The notes beneath the pieces are model-generated. The model was not told where the DNA came from, did no database searches, and saw only the letters and a list, made by a program, of their open reading frames with translations. A program made the position numbers and the translations under genes. DNA of 51,507 bases, from positions 1 through 51,507 of the IMG/VR virus record IMGVR_UViG_3300021962_000153; one strand, 5' to 3'. Shown piece by piece: positions 49,908 through 51,507 of the stretch (positions are counted from its first letter, which is position 1; every line of letters begins with the position of its first letter). The stretch comes from a virus.

Positions 49908-50248
49908 TGGAACTACTACCAGAAACAATCAGAAGAAAAGGTTTCTTCTATACTTTAGAAAAGAGAGGAACTAAATCTCTAATCTATAAACAAACAGATT
50001 CGGAAGACGGATATGTTGCTGCCTATGAGGTCTTTAAGATCAAAGTCGACCAACCCAAAGTTGTATTTGGGATCCAATTAAATGAGAGGGAGATTTTTCC
50101 TGCTAATGAAGACTTTGGAAAATGGGCTTGGTCTTGCCCTAGTCTAGAGAGAGCTTTGAAGAAGTTTGAATTTCTGGAAAGCGAGATAGAGGTGGAACAA
50201 CCAGAAGAAACTGTCGAGGAATCTTTAGAGGAAGAAGACGATGAATAA
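49907..50248 (+). CDS. Hypothetical acidic protein after clamp loader
   Basis: 113 residues, not recognised. Beta-rich first half ('GFFYTLEKRGTKSLIYKQ', 'YVAAYEVFKIKVDQPKVVFG'), then 'REIFPANEDFGKWAWSCP' and a strongly acidic tail of E/D residues. One-base overlap with gp44 and an eight-base overlap with the next gene. In T4 the gene after 44 is 62, but the length (113 against 187) and sequence give no support for gp62. Confidence 0.75.
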   Translation: MELLPETIRRKGFFYTLEKRGTKSLIYKQTDSEDGYVAAYEVFKIKVDQPKVVFGIQLNEREIFPANEDFGKWAWSCPSLERALKKFEFLESEIEVEQPEETVEESLEEEDDE

Positions 50249-50585
50249 GGCAGCTATTCTGTCTGTTGTTTTAATAATCCTAGGACAAGCAGGAGCTTGG
50301 TTTCAGCAATTTGCCCAAGCTAGATTCGAATGGATGAGAAACAATCTTTGGGTTAATGTTCTAGTCTTTGGATCTTTTGTTTCTTTCGCTTTCGTTTTTG
50401 CAGCAAAATATGGAATGGAGTCTTTCGGAAGTGCTTGGTCTTATAGGCTAATTCAGTTCTCCGTGGGGATATTTGTCTTTACCTATTTAACCCACGTATT
50501 TTTAAATGAGGATATTTCGGTCAAGAATGGAGTTTGTATAGGTCTATCCATTCTGATCATTTTAATTCAGACCTTTTGGAAATAA
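50241..50585 (+). CDS. Small multi-pass membrane protein
   Basis: 114 residues with four hydrophobic segments: about 4-20 ('AAILSVVLIILGQAGAW'), 37-55 ('WVNVLVFGSFVSFAFVFAA'), 68-87 ('YRLIQFSVGIFVFTYLTHVF') and 95-112 ('NGVCIGLSILIILIQTF'). Size and layout resemble small DMT/SMR-type membrane proteins, but the key SMR glutamate is not seen in the first helix. Overlaps the preceding gene by eight bases. Could alter host envelope transport or exclusion; function unknown. Confidence 0.75.
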   Translation: MNKAAILSVVLIILGQAGAWFQQFAQARFEWMRNNLWVNVLVFGSFVSFAFVFAAKYGMESFGSAWSYRLIQFSVGIFVFTYLTHVFLNEDISVKNGVCIGLSILIILIQTFWK

Positions 50586-50588
50586 AAA

Positions 50589-51110
50589 ATGAAAAAAAGA
50601 TTAATTATAGTAGGAAAGGGAGGATCCGGGAAGGATCATCTAAGAAAAATTTTAGTAGGAAAGGGATTTAAGTACTGTATATCTCATACCACCCGGCCAA
50701 TAAGAGAAGGGGAGGAGAATGGAAAGGATTATTGGTTTATAGAAAGTTCTAAATTAACAGAAATGGCGGAAGACTTTTATGAAGGGGTTTTCTTTAATAA
50801 CTGGTTTTATGGGACTTCGATGGACGAGTTTAACAGGTCAAATCTTTTCATTATGACCCCGGGCGGGATAGCAAAATTGAGTAAGAAAGACAGAGAAGAG
50901 TCCACAATTGTTTATCTGAATATAGATGAGGAAACCAGAAGAAAGAGGTTAGAAGGAAGAAGGGATGCTGATGATGTCAAGAGAAGACTGGAAGCAGACT
51001 ATGCAGATTTCCTAAATTTTACTGACTATGATTGTGAAATAAAAGATCCAAACTTTACTGATATTGGAGACATTGGGAACGTATATTTCTATATAAGAAA
51101 AAATGATTAA
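50589..51110 (+). CDS. Guanylate-kinase-like (d)NMP kinase
   Basis: 173 residues. P-loop 'GKGGSGKDH' (9-17) with Asp after the lysine, as in T4 gp1 ('SGKDT'), where a Thr usually follows in GMP kinases. The rest is guanylate-kinase-like: 'SHTTRPIREGEENGKDYWFI' (GMP-binding loop, about 34-53), 'FYEGVFFNNWFYGTSMDEF', 'TIVYLNIDEETRRKRLEGR' and 'RRLEADYADF' (lid arginines). Phosphorylates dGMP/GMP or other dNMPs for DNA synthesis. Substrate not certain. Overlaps the next gene by eight bases. Confidence 0.85.
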   Translation: MKKRLIIVGKGGSGKDHLRKILVGKGFKYCISHTTRPIREGEENGKDYWFIESSKLTEMAEDFYEGVFFNNWFYGTSMDEFNRSNLFIMTPGGIAKLSKKDREESTIVYLNIDEETRRKRLEGRRDADDVKRRLEADYADFLNFTDYDCEIKDPNFTDIGDIGNVYFYIRKND

Positions 51111-51507
51111 TATACTTGTAGACGGAAACTATATTTTCCATAAGACCTTTGGAGTCTTCGGTGGATTCGGGGCAAAAGACCCTTCTAAGGTTCTCGGTAC
51201 TCCCGGAGAACAGGCAATGTTCATCCGTAAGGTTGCTACGGACTTGTGTGCTGGACTCAAATTGCTTCCCCAAGGTGGAAGATTGATCTTCACCTCAGAT
51301 AGCAGATCGTGGAGAAAAGATGTTGAAATCGAGGACGGAGGATATAAGTCCAACCGGGTAAAAGACGAAACCGTAGACTGGACAATCTTCTTTGATCTAA
51401 TGACAGAGTTTGGTCATCAACTGGAGAATCAAGGATTTGTATTTTCGAAAGTAAAAGGTGCAGAAGGTGATGATCTTCTCTACTATTGGTCTGACTACTT
51501 CAACTCG
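51103..51507 (+). CDS. rnh: T4-type RNase H / 5' exonuclease (3' truncated)
   Basis: First 135 codons, cut by the window end. T4 Rnh (305 aa) removes RNA primers and has 5'-3' exonuclease activity. Matching elements: 'INILVDGNYIFHKTFG' (first catalytic Asp in the opening strand, T4 'LIDFSQI'), 'GRLIFTSDSRSWRKDVE' (T4 'VLCIDNAKSGYWRRDF'), 'GGYKSNRVKDETVDW' (T4 'YYKKNRGK...STWDWE') and 'VKGAEGDDLLYYW' (T4 'KYEANDHIAVL', next acidic pair). Lies with ligase, clamp loader and nucleotide kinase in a replication cluster. Overlaps the preceding stop by eight bases. Confidence 0.88.
   Translation, partial: MINILVDGNYIFHKTFGVFGGFGAKDPSKVLGTPGEQAMFIRKVATDLCAGLKLLPQGGRLIFTSDSRSWRKDVEIEDGGYKSNRVKDETVDWTIFFDLMTEFGHQLENQGFVFSKVKGAEGDDLLYYWSDYFNS

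Noticed and set aside
49907-50248. gp62 clamp loader small subunit
   Set aside because: Position after gp44 fits, but length and sequence pattern do not match gp62.
1-51507. tRNA genes, CRISPR arrays, insertion sequences, integrase or attachment sites
   Set aside because: I looked for cloverleaf-type intergenic segments, spaced direct repeats and transposase or recombinase motifs and saw none; intergenic gaps are all short (under about 120 bases).

Overview
The window is a 51.5 kb piece of a T4-like myovirus genome (contractile-tailed Caudoviricetes). Every gene I can support is on the + strand. Genes are tightly packed, often with ATGA-type or few-base overlaps. I see no tRNA, rRNA, CRISPR array, transposase or integrase. 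T4-type replication, packaging, tail and head-completion proteins are recognisable from motifs and from local gene order. Start codons almost never have a Shine-Dalgarno sequence. They follow A/T-rich stretches such as 'ctaaATG' or 'aaATGgc', which together with the low G+C suggests a Bacteroidota-type host. This host assignment is inference.

Layout. 1-5.7 kb: recombination and replication (UvsX fragment, a small winged-helix-like protein, gp41 helicase, an unknown, gp47 and gp46). 5.8-8.5 kb: virion genes (PKD-domain protein, gp15-like tail completion protein, small fibre-like proteins), closed by a strong terminator. 8.5-19.8 kb: an A/T-rich cargo island for glycan and protein modification. 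It encodes a GT4 plus O-heptosyltransferase fusion, two FkbM methyltransferases, a short DegT-like aminotransferase, two left-handed beta-helix acyltransferases, three related glycosyltransferase-like proteins, a glycosyltransferase-methyltransferase fusion, an HldD-like heptose epimerase and a SET-domain protein. 19.8-32.9 kb: neck and tail (gp14-like protein, gp16/gp17 terminase, a very large gp18 sheath, two gp19 tubes, a gp26-like assembly protein with a possible +1 frameshift, a Ser/Lys-rich protein). 32.9-36 kb: dCMP deaminase, an ECF-type sigma factor, a membrane protein, a PD-(D/E)XK nuclease and an unknown. 36-42.8 kb: membrane proteins, a pair of related probable virion proteins, a 989-residue repeat protein ending at an A9 run with an open -1 frame beyond it, and two proteins with internal-protein-like N termini. 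42.8-47.5 kb: gp55 late sigma, gp4 head completion, an unknown and two tandem gp20 portal genes. 47.5-51.5 kb: DNA ligase, gp44 clamp loader, two small proteins, a GMP/dNMP-kinase-like protein and the start of T4-type RNase H.

How it fits together. A repeated GATATATA(A/G/C) box, close to the T4 late-promoter consensus TATAAATA, lies mostly 14-25 bases before structural genes, and exactly 19 bases before three of them. The window also encodes a gp55 homologue and a second sigma factor with regions 2 and 4. The most notable features are: a phage-borne heptose epimerase and iron-finger-type O-heptosyltransferase inside a cargo island; tandem duplication of the portal, tube and other genes; three proteins whose N termini match T4 internal-protein targeting peptides with an [LI]-x-E cleavage site; and two candidate recoding sites (CTT TGA at 31364 and A9 at 41537).
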